Part shown: one piece after another, positions 23,340 through 35,344 of the stretch
Position numbering within the stretch: the stretch's first letter is position 1
Layout: each line of letters starts with the position of its first letter
Assembly: GCF_009727055.1 (NCBI RefSeq)
Contig: NC_052351.1
Span: forward strand, 62,512,367-62,576,366
DNA: 64,000 nt
Source: Benincasa hispida
Lineage: Eukaryota > Streptophyta > Magnoliopsida > Cucurbitales > Cucurbitaceae
Direction of reading: 5' to 3'
Position numbers and translations under genes: made by a program
The notes under the pieces: model-generated
The model's input: the letters and a program-made list of their open reading frames with translations, nothing else
Databases searched by the model: none
Told to the model about the DNA's origin: nothing

Positions 23340-25200
23340 GATCAGCTAAGTTGTCTTATTAGGCTATCTGCGTGACAATCACGTGTCCTTTGGGTACAAT
23401 CTCCCTGATGAGATGGTATTTCCACTCGATGTGCTTTTCACATTTATGGCTTCCAGGTTCCTTTGAATTTGCAACTGCTCCACTGTTATCACAATAGAGG
23501 GTGATAGGCAAGTGCATATTTGGAACCATTTCCAAATCAATCAAGAACTTTCTGAGCCATACTGCTTCTTTTGCTGCTTCACTTGCAACTACATGCTCAG
23601 ATTCCATTGTGGAGTCATTAATACAACTTTTCTTGCACTTCTCCATGCTACTACTCCTCCATACAGAGTGAATACTGACCCCGAAGTTGATTTCCTGGAA
23701 TCTATATCGATCTGGAAGTCAGAATCAATGTATCCAGTAAGGATTAGATCCTTTGCACCATACACGAGCATATAATTTCTCGTTCTCCAGAGATACTCAA
23801 GAATGTTCTTAACGACAGTCCAATGATCATATCCAGGATTGGATTGAAACCTACAGACTATTCCAACTGCATAGCATATGCCAGGACGAGTACACAACGT
23901 GGCATACATTAAACTCCCTGCTTCTGATGCATAAGAATTCGTTTCATAATCTCAACATCTTGAGGCATCTTAGGACTTTTTTTCTTAGACAGATGAATTC
24001 CATGTCTAAAAGGAAACGTTCCTTTCTTGGAATTTTGTATTTTATATCTAGACAACATCTTGTCAATATAAGATGCTTGAGAAAATGCTAAAGTACTGCT
24101 CTTGCGGTTCCAAACTATTTTGGATCTGAAGAACATACTGTGCTTCTCTCAAATCTTTCATCTGGAATTGCTTGACCAATCATCTCTTAATGTCAACTAG
24201 AAATTCTACTTCATTTCCAATGAGTAGAATATAATCAACAATCAACACTAGAAAAGCAACAGTTTTGTTAACGATTTTCTTGTAAACACAAGGTTCATTA
24301 ACATTTTGTTCAAAATTGTAAGATTTAATTGCAGTATCAAATCTCATATTCCAGGATCTAGATGCTTGTTTCAACCCATAAATGGATCGATTAAGCCTGC
24401 AAACCTTTTGCTCTCGACCCTGTTTGATGAACCCTTCTAGTTGAGATATGTAGATACTCTCTTCAAGATAGCCATTCAGAAAGGTTATCTTGACATCCAT
24501 TTTCCATATATAATAATGATAAAATTAAGCAATGGACAAGAGTGTTCTTATTGACTTTATCATGGCAACCGGAGAGAAGGTTTCTTCATAGTCTACCCCC
24601 TTTCTTTGGGTAAACCCTTTTGCCACAAGTCTTGCTTTATAGGTATGTACTTTACTAGCTTGGTCTCGTTTTCTCTTGTAGATTTATTTGCAACCAATGG
24701 GTTTTACCCTTCAGGTTGATCTATAAGATTCCTAGAGTTGAAGTACATAACTCCATTTCAAGGTCCATGGCTTTAATCCATTGGTCTTTATCCACATCAT
24801 TCATTGCTTGTTTGAAAGTCAATGAATCCTTTAAGCCATCACATGGTATGATGACTTGAGTTTCAATTAAACCCATGTACAGTTCAGGCTGTTGCACAAC
24901 CCTCCCACTATGACGAGGCATTCTCAACTCTTGAGAAGGATGTGAAGTACCAATTTCATCAACAACTCTTGTTGATGGATCTGCTCTATCAACAACTCTT
25001 GTTGATGCATTTGTCATTTCTCTAGACATTTCTTCTATTACTAGCTTACTATGAGGTTGATGATTCTTCATGTGGTCCTTCTCCAATAAAGGTGCATTTG
25101 TCGACACAAACGTTTTATCTTCCTGAGGATCGTAAAGGTTACGACCTTTTGTTTCTTTAGAGTAGCCTACAAATAGGCATACTTTTGAACGACGTTCCAA
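23340..25200 (-). pseudogene. Ty1/copia pol remnant: reverse transcriptase and RNase H
   Basis: Read from 25200 down to 23340: a linker with CLFVGYSKETKG and a proline/serine-rich segment, then the start of the reverse transcriptase (DVDKDQWIKAMDLEME), the palm (MDVKITFLNGYLEE, RSIYGLKQASRSWN), then RNase H (YATLCTRPGI, KSTSGSVFTL, ASEAAKEAVWLRKFL, ITLYCDNSGAVANSKEP, HIEWKYHLIREIV). The enzyme copied element RNA into DNA in the virus-like particle. Decay: the catalytic YVDD box reads IVDY, with the second aspartate replaced by tyrosine, and there are frame breaks near 24720-24500, 24180-24136, 23909 and 23646. It is not functional. Confidence 0.9.
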
Positions 25201-25481
25201 CTATACCAACACATGTGCTGGGAAACCCCAGATTCTAAAGTGATGTAAACTTCCTTTACGTCCTTTCTAGAGCTCATAAGGTGTTTTAGAAAGTCTTTTT
25301 TAGGGAACCACGTTCAAAATGTACACTACAGTTTCAATTGTATGTCCCCAGAAAAAATTTGGTAACTCAGCATAACTCATCATGGAATAAACCATGTCCA
25401 ACACGGTTCTGTTTCTCCTTTCTGCCACACAATTTTGTTGAGGTGTGCTAGGGGCTATGAGTTGAGACTAGATTCCATGTT
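25201..25481 (-). pseudogene. Ty1/copia integrase, C-terminal part, split by solo LTR
   Basis: The minus strand encodes pieces resembling EHGI-SQL-APSTPQQ (bases 25440-25481) followed by RRNRTVLDMVYSMMSYAELP and FWGHTIETVVYILNVVP, the usual end of the copia integrase core. Upstream it is interrupted by the solo LTR 25487-27483 and continues at 27489. Stop codons interrupt the frame. It joins the pol remnant at 25200. Confidence 0.8.
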
Positions 25482-25486
25482 CTATC

Positions 25487-27483
25487 TGTTGGGATTGGTG
25501 TCCTAAATCTCCTTGTAATCTCGTAGTTTGTAAACTCTGTATAAACATATTGTTATTAATAAAATAAGTGTTATTTTATAAGCATATACTCAATCCAATA
25601 AACTAATATCCGAGGTTATTTTATGTAAATTTAAACAAGTATGTAGAGACATACAGGTAGATCTTATTTAAATTATAACCTAAATGATCTAAAGTAGATG
25701 GATAAGGTTGGGTACCTTATCCTGGTGACACTATAGATACGACCCGCTTTGTAGGTGTTACAAATGTTGTAAAGTGTTACAAATGATCTGATCCTGATTA
25801 TTCATGTGGAGACATGCGAGCGAAGGTATCCTATACAAAGAGTTTAAGGTATCCTATACAAAGAGTTTGTATAAGACTGGACCATAAAATGATTAGTCTC
25901 TTTATATAACACCATTGATAATAAAGACTTACATTTTACTAGGATGACCATAGGTGACATGACTTGAATCTTGAGTGAGTTGTGAACTCCTGCTCATGAA
26001 GGCAATCCTTTGATTTGTATGAGTGAGAGTGGCCAGATTGCCAACTCAACAAGCCTAGCATTTTGAGGATTCGTATGATTGGGGAATTGGGAACTCAGCT
26101 AAAGAAGACGAAATTCACTCCTTCCCAGATGTAGATATAAGTAGATAATTTCTCCCTTAAGGGCTGATTTTAGGTCTTGAACATAGTGGACACACCCCCT
26201 TTTGGCCAGAGTGAACTCAGTCATAGTGGGACTATGACTTATTGTTGTTCATTAGAAAAATCAGTAGTACTTAAGGAGGTAGATGTAACTACAGAAGCAA
26301 AACGAATTTGGCCCAGCTGTACTTACGAGCAATTTGTGATGGGTCATCGCACTGTTGATTGGTTATATCCAATAGACACAAAAATATATCTGTAGTGCAA
26401 AGAGTGAAATTTTCGATCTTTAGTGGAGTGCCAGACAGTTAACGAATGTTGGATAATGTAATTAAAAAATTTAATTAATTATTCACGTACAGTTGGAGTT
26501 TCAAACTACAGGTCCAAAAGGTCCACTTGTTAGCTCAAAAGGATTATGTTGAGAATCAGTTTTTGGGTTACTTTGAATTGTTCATGAGGGAATCTAATTA
26601 TATATGATATAATCAAATTAATTGAATTATATATGATATAATGTATTTGATAAATTAATTCGATTAATAAATATTTGAATGAGATTCAAATAGTTGTTGA
26701 TTTAATATAAATATGATTTATATTAAATGCATAAAATAGAGAAAAAGAACTATAGTTTATATTGTATATGATGCAATATTAAAACTATAGGTTATAAATA
26801 TAATATGATCTGGTTATCATATTTATTTATATTATTTATTATTCTGAACAATAATCCATTTTTCTCAGAAACTACCTTAGTGGGTGGTTATGGAAATTTT
26901 ATGCCAATTGGAATAAAATGAAAAAGAGTGTTCATTTTTTACTTCTAAGACTAAGATTTCCATGAAAACAAATCACAACAAAAATGCAAAGAGAGACTAT
27001 ACGATAGTCTACCCGAAAAACTCAGAGCATATACGATACGCTCTCTTTGTCTATGCGATAGCCTAAACGATCGAGAAGCTTGCCATGCGATAGTGCTTCT
27101 TCTTTGATCGTCTTCCTCCAAACTCACAAATATCCTCCTAACCAAAATAGTGAGAGCCCACCACTCCTGGGTTCTCACCCTGAGCATACTGAGGAATTCG
27201 AGTGGCAGTGTTCTCTTCCATTCGGTTTGTGATTCACTTGAAGAAGGTCTTCAAGTGCTTGTTGCTTTTTTATCAAAGAGTTTGTGACTATTCGAGGGAT
27301 ACGAGAAAAAGTGTTCTTCAAAGGTAATTTACCTTAAACTATGTATTTTATTTAAATAGCATGTTGTAATTTACTTCGATTGCATAATCTGTTTGTTGTA
27401 CTGTAAATTTATACTTCAATCGAAAATGGAATTTGGATGATCCGCTTCTGCTAAAGGAACTCCTCATGTTGAGTTTCCTTTCA
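25487..27483 (+). mobile_element. Solo copia LTR (family 2) with perfect target duplication
   Basis: Starts TGTTGGGATTGGTGTCC and ends GTTGAGTTTCCTTTCA (1,997 bp), flanked by CTATC at 25482-25486 and 27484-27488. It splits the integrase gene of the minus-strand copia element. It contains a CGATA-word cluster at about 26995-27095. A truncated copy, with the same right target CTATC and the same integrase flank, is at 54890-56611. Open frames within are not genes. Confidence 0.9.
26995..27095 (+). repeat. LTR word cluster, ACGATA(G/C) type, in a copia LTR
   Basis: Words ATACGATAG, ATACGATACG, ATGCGATAG, AAACGATCG and ATGCGATAG occur within 100 bases. The minus-strand copy of this LTR has a related but longer cluster at 42380-42530. 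It shares the CGAT core with the Ty3 cassettes. Confidence 0.6.
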
Positions 27484-27488
27484 CTATC

Positions 27489-28015
27489 AAACCGTTCTGG
27501 AATTCCACGTCCATATACTCACCACCTTGATCTGACTAAAGTGTTTTAAGGTTTTTACCTAATTGATTCTCAACCTTAGCCTTATATTCTTTGAAATTTT
27601 CAAATGTTTCAGACTTTTAGCGAATTAGGTAAATATGCCCATATCTTAAATAGTCATCAATAGAGCTGATGAAATATTCATTCCCTCCTCTAGCTCTAAC
27701 ATTAATGGGACCACAAAGGTCTGAATGTACCAGCTCTAAGGATTCTTTGGCTCTAAAACCTTTTCCAGAAAAAGATCTTTTAGTACTTTTACCCTTAAGA
27801 TAGGATTCACATGGTGGTAATGAACTGTCTTCTAACTTATTTAGATGACCGTTCCTAACCAATCTCTCAATCCTGTTCAAATTTATGTGACCTAGTCTAA
27901 AGTGCCAAAGATAGGTATTTGGAGAGACTTTCCTCTTCTTATTACGAGTTTCAACTGTTTTAAACATCTTTATGTTCAAAACGGCCTTTACCTCGGTCGG
28001 TTTTAACAAATACAA
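27489..28015 (-). pseudogene. Ty1/copia GAG-pre-integrase and integrase N-terminal part
   Basis: The open piece 27617-28015 carries LWHFRLGHINLNRIERLV, the HH part of the HHCC zinc finger, then PPCESYLKGK, where the second cysteine of the usual C-x2-C is tyrosine. Next come LELVHSDLCGP with the first catalytic aspartate, and FISSIDDYLRYGHIYL. Towards 27489 a further piece reads SDQGGEYMDVEFQNG. The coding resumes at 25481 beyond the solo LTR. The integrase is inactive because of the zinc-finger change, stops and the insertion. Confidence 0.9.
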
Positions 28016-30502
28016 GTTATTTTCTAATTTTGCAGAACAAATTTTGATGTTCTTTAAAGTAATGAATACATCATCATTTTCAAAAGAAACCTAATAATTT
28101 TACATTCTCATCTATACCGTTCAAAATTTTAGATGAATCGGGAGATAGAGAAAAATCCTTTGTTAAAACTATTTTAGAACCATCAACTGCTAGTAATTTT
28201 TATGTTGATTCGATTTTACCGTTAACTAAATCAGAAACGAGTATTCTAAAAGAATTTGACATGCTGAAATTTTAAACAAATTCTAATTTATTAAAATTAC
28301 ATCTAAATCCAAAATCATGTTTTAGCAAAACAAGCAATAATGTACCCATAACCATTATTTATTTACAATGATACTATAATGAGTCAGAATAAGTATTACC
28401 GAGGGGCAGTCAAATACTCCTTCACTAAAGCAAAATAATTTTGACCAAACACTATCTCTAGAATAACTCTTATTTCTATAGTCATTTAGTTACATTTTCG
28501 GTCAGAAATTACTAACTCTTTAGTAATTCTGCAAGTGTAACCCTCTGTTTTTAGACCTCAGAGGTCGGCCCCAACGATGCTACCCAAATGGAGAGTCAAG
28601 GTTGGGAATGGTCCTAAGAAATCCTATCCATTTCTGGAGTTTTATTTCTTCTGAATCCTATGTTACAACCCTCCGAGGGGATAGCCGTCGTTAAACGACT
28701 AAGAAGGATCGCCTAAAGCAAACAAGTAGGTGCAACATAGGAATCTCACGATCCAAACTGATGGAAGAGACCGTAGGACATGCTGACACATATCCTTCAC
28801 CCACTTACTATGAACTACTTCCTTCATTCTCCTAGCTCTTGACTCATACAAACACTTTCCGAATGGAGGTTACTCCTAAGGTGACACGAAGTTTCATATA
28901 AATCTCACGGTATGAAATTTTTGGATACATGAAAGTTGAAATCAATGTATCACATTCCTTATTTTTACTTGAATGACTTCCCCTTATTCACCTAAATCTT
29001 GATTTATGCAAATACTTTCCGAATGGCGGTCACTCCTAGGGTGACACGAAGTACCGCTTAAATCTTGATTGTGAACTCTAAGGGATGTGAGAGCTAGAAA
29101 TAACGTACACATATGTTATTAATCTCCCACTAAAGTGTTCTAATAACGTTATCATATAAGTTATTAAACTCCCATTGAAGTGTTCTACTATTAAATTGGG
29201 CATATTTATACTTAGGTTCATTTCGGCTAATTAAACAACTCTAAGTCTATGTGGTTTATCCAAGTATAACTCTTATAAATGGATTTAAACCTACGATGTC
29301 AAGGTCATAAACTGTTTTATTACCGCACACCACTCACTTACGCTTATAAAACTTGTTAACAACGCTCAATTATTCGGCCATAATTCCTAGGTAGGAGGTA
29401 TTCCGTAGATCGTCAACTTAAGTACCTCCAGCCTTAAATAGGATTATATACCAATTGAGTTTGTAACAATGTTTTACAAGATGTCGACCTATTTTAACTT
29501 ATTAAAATGGGTGATTAACTTACGTGAGCATGCAACTTATCTCTGTTATGGATTTTAATGTCAAACAATTTTATAGCAACTTATAAAAATTAGACGTGCT
29601 ATTATATCCACAACATACATCAAGGTATTCTAATTTAATATAACAGTTATATCAAATATCTGAAACCCTAAACATGCATTCTATACATTATAACAATTTT
29701 TAACACATATATAATGCATGTAACATACTTCCTATGTGGGATTTTAAATCTAAATTGCATACGATATGCACAAACATGTTTAAACTTAAATACAACATAT
29801 ATCACATGCATAATTATTTAAATAATACTGATATGGTTCAACTTTGGCATCATAAGCAAGCATAATAACTAAATTATTACAAAACCAGTCCAAAAACAGC
29901 TTCAAATTGGTGAACTACTCGAACCGACTCCAATTGGACCCGATCCGCTTGAACCGGACCTCCAAGGCATCAAAATCGGTGGAACCAATCAAAAGATGGT
30001 TGAATCAGACCTGATTGAGGCTAAATCAGACCAAAACTTAACAAAACCGGTCGAACCAGGCATCCTCGTCCATCCTCCCTCACAAAATCGGTTCAATCCT
30101 GGATCCTTACTGCTCGGCCAGTCTAACTCATTGCACGACGGTCGACGTTGGATGTTCGATTGAAAAGCTCGCTTGTTCGATCGTCTGATTGGCTCAAACT
30201 TGCTCAGCAATATGAGCAGCGTTGCAACACTCATGAGCAGAAATTCACTCCAGAATCTGCTCCACGACCTCGCTTGCTTCAAACATCAAATTATAACCTA
30301 ATTCGAACTCTAATGACTCCAAATAAATTATAGACTCTAGAGCATACATTTAAGCTCATAAAACAATAGCCAGCTACAAATTTAACTTGGAAATCAAAGA
30401 GAAATCTAATGCCAAAGCTGAAAAACATCCATATCAGTCCATAAACATGCAATTTCAGAAATTCACGCACCAAAACTCAAATTAACGTTAATTGAGTGCT
30501 TA
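28016..30502 (-). mobile_element. Internal region of the minus-strand copia element (decayed gag/leader)
   Basis: Lies between the pol remnant and the primer-binding site. No recognisable gag protein can be read because stops are frequent on both strands. Two similar blocks around 28850-28900 and 28995-29060 share CTTTCCGAATGG(A/C)GGT and GGTGACACGAAGT, about 150 bases apart. A diverged second copy of 28016-29300 is found at 57120-57582 plus 60268-60887. Confidence 0.65.
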
Positions 30503-30520
30503 AATCACTCTATGATACCA
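30503..30520 (-). other. tRNA-Met primer-binding site of the copia element
   Basis: The minus strand reads TGGTATCATAGAGTGATT two bases after the LTR end ...TATCCCATCA. It matches the usual plant initiator-Met PBS TGGTATCAGAGC with one inserted T, and fixes the orientation of the element. Confidence 0.8.
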
Positions 30521-30522
30521 AT

Positions 30523-31282
30523 TGATGGGATACACAAGCATGCAATGGAAGCAAAAAGAATCAATAATCACTCTAATTACATTTAATTTGAGTTCTAAAA
30601 GCATGTTTTTACAAGAAAAGCACAAGGGTTTCTGATTATATACCATTGATGAATTCTCCCGAATCCAAGCTGCTCTTCACATTAATTCAGCTCTAAATTA
30701 TTAGTAAACCACCAAGAGATCTTTTCTACTATTCTCGACCTATAATTTGAGTGGTGGAACTCGAATTTGAGTGAATTTGTGAAGTTAGAAAATGTGGGTT
30801 TAGTGAGGAAGAAGATGAACTTCAGAAAACTCTTTTCTTCAGCTTTAGAGCCTATTTCTTCTTCACCATTCAAGAGGTTTTAATTACCATCAGCATGCAA
30901 GCATTTCATCAGCCATGAATGCCATCAGATAGTTGAAGAATCCAAGTGGGATTTTGTCAATTTTTATGAGAAACACTCAAGCTTGAGAAAAGTGGGGAAA
31001 CCCCACTAAATTCTCAATTTCCAAGTTTCCAATTTCTTTGTTTTAATTAATTCTATAATTAATTAAAATTTTATTTAATTAATTATCAATTAATCAAATC
31101 TAAATCACAATATCCAATTTCTTAAATTGAATCCAAAATGGAAATTAATTTAAAACATATTTAATTAATTAAATAATTTAATATCAAATATCAAGTGAAT
31201 CACACACCTAGTTTTAATACATGAATCCTATTCATGTAATATTTAAATCAATATTTAAATATAATAAACTCTCAAATTTTGT
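30523..31282 (-). mobile_element. Copia 5' LTR (family 1), truncated
   Basis: On the minus strand it ends ...GCTTGTGTATCCCATCA at 30523. Its interior (AACTCAAATTAAATG, AT-rich block 31030-31250) matches the right part of the LTRs at 927-2417 and 32912-34735. The outer end is lost where a plus-strand copia pol fragment begins at about 31283. Confidence 0.7.
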
Positions 31283-32785
31283 TTATGCCTCTTTATAGGA
31301 TACCCTAAAGAAACAAAATGAGGACTATTCTATGATCCCAAAGAAGACAAAGTGTTTGTATCGGGAAGTGCTACATACTTGGAAGATGATTATGTTAAAA
31401 GTAAAAACTAATATTACAAGAAATGACCAAAGATGCTACAAAAAAATCAACAAGAGTTGTTGATCAAGCTAGTCCATCAACAACTATTGTTGCCACGTCA
31501 TGTCATTCTCAAGAGTTGAGTGTGCCTCGACGTAGTGGGAGGGTTATTCAGCAACCTGAACACTATATGGATTTAACTAAAACTCAAAACATCATACAAG
31601 GTATGGTTTAGAGGATCCATTAACCATTAAAAAGGCAATGGAAGATGTTGATAAGGAATAGTGGATAAAAGCCACGGACGTTGAAATGGAGTCAATGTAC
31701 TTCAATTATGTCTGAGAACTTGTAGATCAACTACATGGGGTCAAACCTATAGGTTGCAAATGGATCTACAAAAGAAAAGGAGACAAAACTAGCAAGGTAC
31801 AGACCTACAAAGCCAGACTCGTAGTAAAAGGTTTTACCCAAAGAGAAAGGGTTGATTATGAAGAAACCTTTTCTTCTGTTGCCATGATAAAATCTATATG
31901 GGTGATGCTCAATATGTTCTATGGATACAATTTTTTCTAAATTGAAAGAATAGAACCCTAGCACCGTCTCAAACAACTTATATTGACAAGATATTGTCAA
32001 GATATAATATGAAAAATTCCAAAAAAGGTATGTTGCCTTTTAGACATGGAATTCATTTGTGAAAGGAATAGTGTCCTAAGACACCTCAAGATGTTGAGGA
32101 AATGAAAAGAATTCCATATGCATCTGCAGTTGGGAGTTTGATGTACGCAATGTTATGTACACGTTCTTACATATGCTTTACAATTGAAATCTTCAGCAGG
32201 TTCCAATCTAATCAAGGACACAGTCATTGGGCTGCTGTCAAAAACATCCTCAAGTATCTAAGGAGAATGAGGGACTATATGCTTGTGTATGGTCCTAAGG
32301 ATTTGATCCTTACTGAATACACTGATTCTGATTGCTAGACTGACGTAGATTCAAGCAAATCTACTTCAGGATCAGTTTTCACTCTCAATGGAGGAGCTAT
32401 AGTTTGAAGAAGTATTAAACAGAATAGTATCGCTGGCTCCACAATGGAAATAGAATACGTAGCTACATGTGAAGCCGCTAAAGAAGCAGTATGGCTAAGT
32501 AAATTCTTGGTAGACTTGGAAGTAGTTCCAGATATGCACCTACCCATCACACTGTATTGTGAAAATAGTGGTGTTGTTACCAACTCGAAAGAACCAAGGA
32601 ATCACAAACGTGGAAAACATATTGAGAGAAAGTACCATCTCATCAGAGAGATAGTATACCGTGGAGACGTGACCGTCAAAAAAATAGCCTCTGAAGACAA
32701 CGTTGCTAATCCATTTACGAAGGCCCTCTCGGCTAAAGTATTCGAGGGCCACCTAGTTGGATTACGACTCCGAGCAACATAATCT
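31283..32785 (+). pseudogene. Plus-strand Ty1/copia pol remnant (linker, RT start, RNase H)
   Basis: Begins with CLFIGYPKETK, a stop, then GLFYDPKEDKVFVS; the linker carries SVPRRSGRVIQQPEHYMDL; the RT start reads DVDKE-stop-WIKATDVEMESM and GCKWIYKRKGD...YKARLVVKGFTQ. At about 31935 the sequence jumps from VMLNMFYGYNFF to TTYIDKILSRYNMKNSKKG, so the reverse transcriptase palm including the aspartate box is deleted. The RNase H follows (IPYASAVGSLMYAMLCTRS, SSKSTSGSVFTLNGG, ATCEAAKEAVWLSKFL, ENSGVVTNSKEP) to a stop at about 32780. It is a close relative of the minus-strand element. Confidence 0.9.
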
Positions 32786-32911
32786 AAGGCAAATGGGAGA
32801 ATTTCTATGGTATTAATGATGCCCTAGTTTATTGTATTTTCTCTATGTTTCTCAACATTGTATTGTATATATTTTTTCTCACTGGAGTTTTAGTCCAAGT
32901 TGGAGATTTTT
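32786..32911 (+). other. Copia 3' untranslated stretch and polypurine tract
   Basis: Contains GCCCTAGTTTATTGTATT and, at 32885-32911, GAGTTTTAGTCCAAGTTGGAG then ATTTTTGGGAA; the usual tract CAAGTGGGAGA is altered to CAAGTTGGAGA. The 3' LTR starts immediately after. Confidence 0.65.
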
Positions 32912-34735
32912 GGGAATTTTTTAGAACTCACAGTTTGTAAATTTTGTATTAAACATTCTATTTATCAATAAAATATTATTAAGTATTTTATTCAATAAAG
33001 CTATTAATATTGCATTTTATAATGAAAATCCAATCAACAAATCCATGGCATAGTACGAATATTTTAACTTTATGTGGTGACATAAATAGGATCAAGTTAT
33101 AGTATATAGCCTAAATGGTCTATATTGGATTAAGTTGGGTATTTCATCCTTGTAGCACTATTGGTTGCAGCCCATTTTGTATAAAGATTCAAATGATGTG
33201 ATCCACAAATCATTCATACAGAGACATATGAGTGGGGGCATCCTATGCAATAAGTTTGCATAAGACTGGACCTCGAAATAGTCACTTTTCTTTATAATGA
33301 CCGTTTACTGTTAAAAGTGACTATTTAAAACTAAAATGACCTATGATAACACGGTCTTAATCCTGAGCTAACTATAAACTCATGTTTATTTCGTGATTAT
33401 CCTTTGATCTGCATAGGTGAGAGTAGTCAACCAACACTGCTCAATAAGCCTTCCATTTTGGGGATAAGATCGGGTAGATAGGTTGTTCTCTTAAGTGCTG
33501 ATGCCTAGTCTTGAACAATGGGGCCCGCCGTCTCTTGGTAGAGAGGGATATGATTTATAAAAGGTATTACAAATCAGTTGTTCAATAGAGGGTCAGTGGG
33601 AGCTTAAGATGCAAGATGTATTTACAAGGGTAAAACGGTAATTTTGACCCAACTGTAAATGCGAACGAACTGTGAAGGATCGACTTACTGATTATTGTCG
33701 AAATGGATAGAAATATATCTACAGTGAAGAGAGTGCAACTATCGAGCTATAGTGGTGTGCTTTGATAGTTAACAAATAGTAATTTATTCGGTTTAAAGAG
33801 TTTAACAGATTAACTACAAATCGTTGGAGCTCATGATTTGTAGGTCCATTAGGTTCTTCTACTATTATAAACTGGAATAGGAAATTGAGTATTAATTGGA
33901 TGAATTTTGGAATTAGGGTGATGAATTAGGGTTCAAATTCAATTATTAGGGTTTTCAATTTATTATATTTTATACAATTAAAAACGTTTAATTTAGATGA
34001 AATTAAACGAAATTGGAGAATCAATTAATATTTAAATTATAATTTCAATGTGAAATTGAGTAATATTGGTGGAATTGATGTTTTATTGATTTAATATTAA
34101 GATATTAAATTAATATTATTTTAATTAAAAATGTATAGTTAAATTAAAAATACTTCTATATAAATTAATTAATTTTGAATTAATTTATAAACCAATTTTA
34201 AATAAAATAGTTTTATTTAAAATGAAAAATCAAAATTAAAATCAATTTTGAGAAAAATGATTTTAAATAATGGAAAAATCCACTATCTTTTTTAATGGTT
34301 AATCATCAAATTCCGTTCAAATTCTCATTATTTCTCCAAGTAGGAGCTACCCTCCATGTAGCCTTACTTTGATGCATAGTTTGTGTGTATAAATTAGACC
34401 TCCATTCAGCTTGATTCAGAGAAAAATCAGAGATTTTTCTACTAAACTGCGGCATAGTTGAAAACCCTCTCAAACCATCAAAAGTCATCCCAAATTCAGC
34501 TTGATTTTAGTGTTTCCACCACATATTCTTTCTTGAGCTTTGTAGAGAAGATCTTAGTGGTGGTCTTGTTGAAGTTTCAAGCTCAATCCTGGAGTATTAC
34601 TGCTGAATTCGTGGAATAAGTCTTCAATGGTAATGTTTGTTTCCAACCCTCTATGAATTTCACTTGAGTAGCATGTTTAAAACTCAAATTAAGAGTAGAT
34701 TCTGATTTGTTCTTATATTACTCCTTCACCCAGCT
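32912..34735 (+). mobile_element. Copia 3' LTR (family 1)
   Basis: Begins near TTGGGAATTTTTTAGAACTCAC and continues about 1.8 kb. It is the fullest copy of this LTR in the window and the reference for the fragments at 927, 18399, 30523 and 43380. Its right end meets an inverted LTR piece at about 34735, the same join as at 2417. Confidence 0.75.
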
Positions 34736-35344
34736 ATCTACCTGGTCTTACCCCCGAAATGGGAGGCTTATTAAGTCGGCACTATTGAGTCAATCCTCAC
34801 CTATGCACATATATGGATAATCCCGAATAAACAGGAGTTCATAGTTAGCTCAGGATTAAGATCGAGTTACCTAGGTCATCTAGGAAAAATAGTCAGTCTT
34901 AAACAGTAAACAACATTTTTAAAGTAAAAGTGACTTATTTTTTGGTCTGATCTTATGCAAACTCGTTGTGTAAGACGCCTCCCTCCTCATGTCAATACAT
35001 GAATAAATCAGGATCATTTCGTTTGTAGTACCTCTACAACAACTTGTAATTGCTACAGAGTAGGCCGCATCCAATATAGTTACTAGAATAAGGCACCGAA
35101 CCTTATTTGTATACTATAGACCATTTTGGCTATTTATTCAAACTTGATCCATTTTTATGTCTCTACATAAAGTTCAAGTATTTAAGTAATAGCCTTGGAT
35201 CTTAGTTTATTGAATTTAGACTGTATGAATGCAATTTAAAGATTCAATAACAACTTTATTGAATAAATGTTGAATAACATCTTTATTGATAATAGAATGT
35301 GTTTAACTTTACAAACTGCAAGTTTTAGAACACACAACCCAACA
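34736..35344 (-). mobile_element. Copia LTR fragment (family 1), inverted
   Basis: From CACCCAGCTATCTACCTGG to ...ACACAACCCAACA at 35344. Corresponds to 2418-3007 and is likewise followed by GAGATTTCCTGAGC of the gene unit. Confidence 0.7.

Noticed and set aside
29250..29290. CCAAGTATAA as a fourth copy of the TTATACTTGG loop (also 60870 and near 60991)
   Set aside because: No complementary arms flank it and it lies in copia internal sequence; a chance 10-mer match.
30148..30333. Overlapping 60-97 codon frames around 29989-30473
   Set aside because: They lie in the decayed leader/gag region of the minus-strand copia element and no gag or host domain is recognisable.
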